The position numbers were made by a program, and so were the translations under genes. The notes beneath the pieces were generated by a model that saw only the letters and a list, made by a program, of their open reading frames with translations, was not told the origin of the DNA and ran no database searches. From NCBI GenBank assembly GCA_017432545.1, contig JAFRJA010000026.1:1-39912 (forward strand): DNA of 39,912 nucleotides, written 5' to 3'. Positions 39,908 to 39,912 of the stretch are shown here, piece after piece (position 1 is the first letter of the stretch; every line of letters begins with the position of its first letter). The DNA is from Erysipelotrichaceae bacterium (GTDB lineage: Bacteria; Bacillota_I; Bacilli_A; Erysipelotrichales; Erysipelotrichaceae).

Positions 39908-39912
39908 ATCGA

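Overview
The window looks like the transfer and accessory part of a conjugative element (ICE or plasmid) from a low-to-middling GC Gram-positive bacterium of the Bacillota. Evidence: AAGGAGG-type ribosome sites at nearly every start, many AGA arginine codons, and a Gram-positive type IV secretion (T4SS) set with VirB3/PrgI-like, VirB4, VirB6-like, CHAP cell-wall hydrolase and VirD4-like proteins. A gut or oral Erysipelotrichia/Clostridia host is a guess. I see no relaxase with recognisable motifs, no integrase and no replication initiator, so the element extends beyond both edges.

Layout. 1-320: A/T-rich repeats, then a promoter. 389-9441: T4SS core (pilin-like, VirB6-like, CHAP hydrolase, S1-like protein, VirB3-like, VirB4). 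9444-14884: probable DNA-processing and accessory genes, including a winged-helix/ribbon-helix-helix protein, a small RHH protein and an HNH nuclease with a membrane tail. A TnpB element (about 14912-16373) sits in front of a CBS-domain gene. 17059-20038: an HflK/HflC-like SPFH pair, small membrane proteins and a lipoprotein with a cystatin-like QVVAG motif. An IscB element with a HEARO/omega-type RNA (about 20040-21590) sits in front of a gene for a long-form ribosome hibernation factor. 22084-28790: small membrane and unknown proteins, a microbial PARG-like hydrolase and a second lipoprotein. 28869-31130: a VirD4-like coupling protein with altered Walker motifs.

From 31215 to 37373 the minus strand carries a leftward operon. 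In transcription order it holds a DnaQ-type exonuclease fused to a YspA/DUF2493-like SLOG domain, an XRE repressor, a coiled-coil protein, a membrane protein, a run of very small phage-like genes with near-identical ribosome sites, a tRNA-Leu-like sequence, zinc-binding microproteins, an ATP-grasp-like protein and an OB-fold protein. Divergent from it, a strong rightward promoter (37539-37566) drives about 480 nt with many stem-loops and no convincing ORF, a candidate large structured RNA, followed by a 55-residue ORF and a terminator. An IS91-type HUH transposase runs off the right edge.

Several promoters share a palindromic ATGGTGCCAT-like operator, which suggests one element-wide repressor; the XRE protein is an obvious but unproven candidate. 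Intrinsic-terminator-like hairpins lie between genes of the long rightward operon, and a 16-18 bp GGGCACCCGGGTGCCC palindrome recurs before operon segments. Both RNA-guided nuclease elements (TnpB and IscB) are inserted between the ribosome site and the start codon of the gene behind them.
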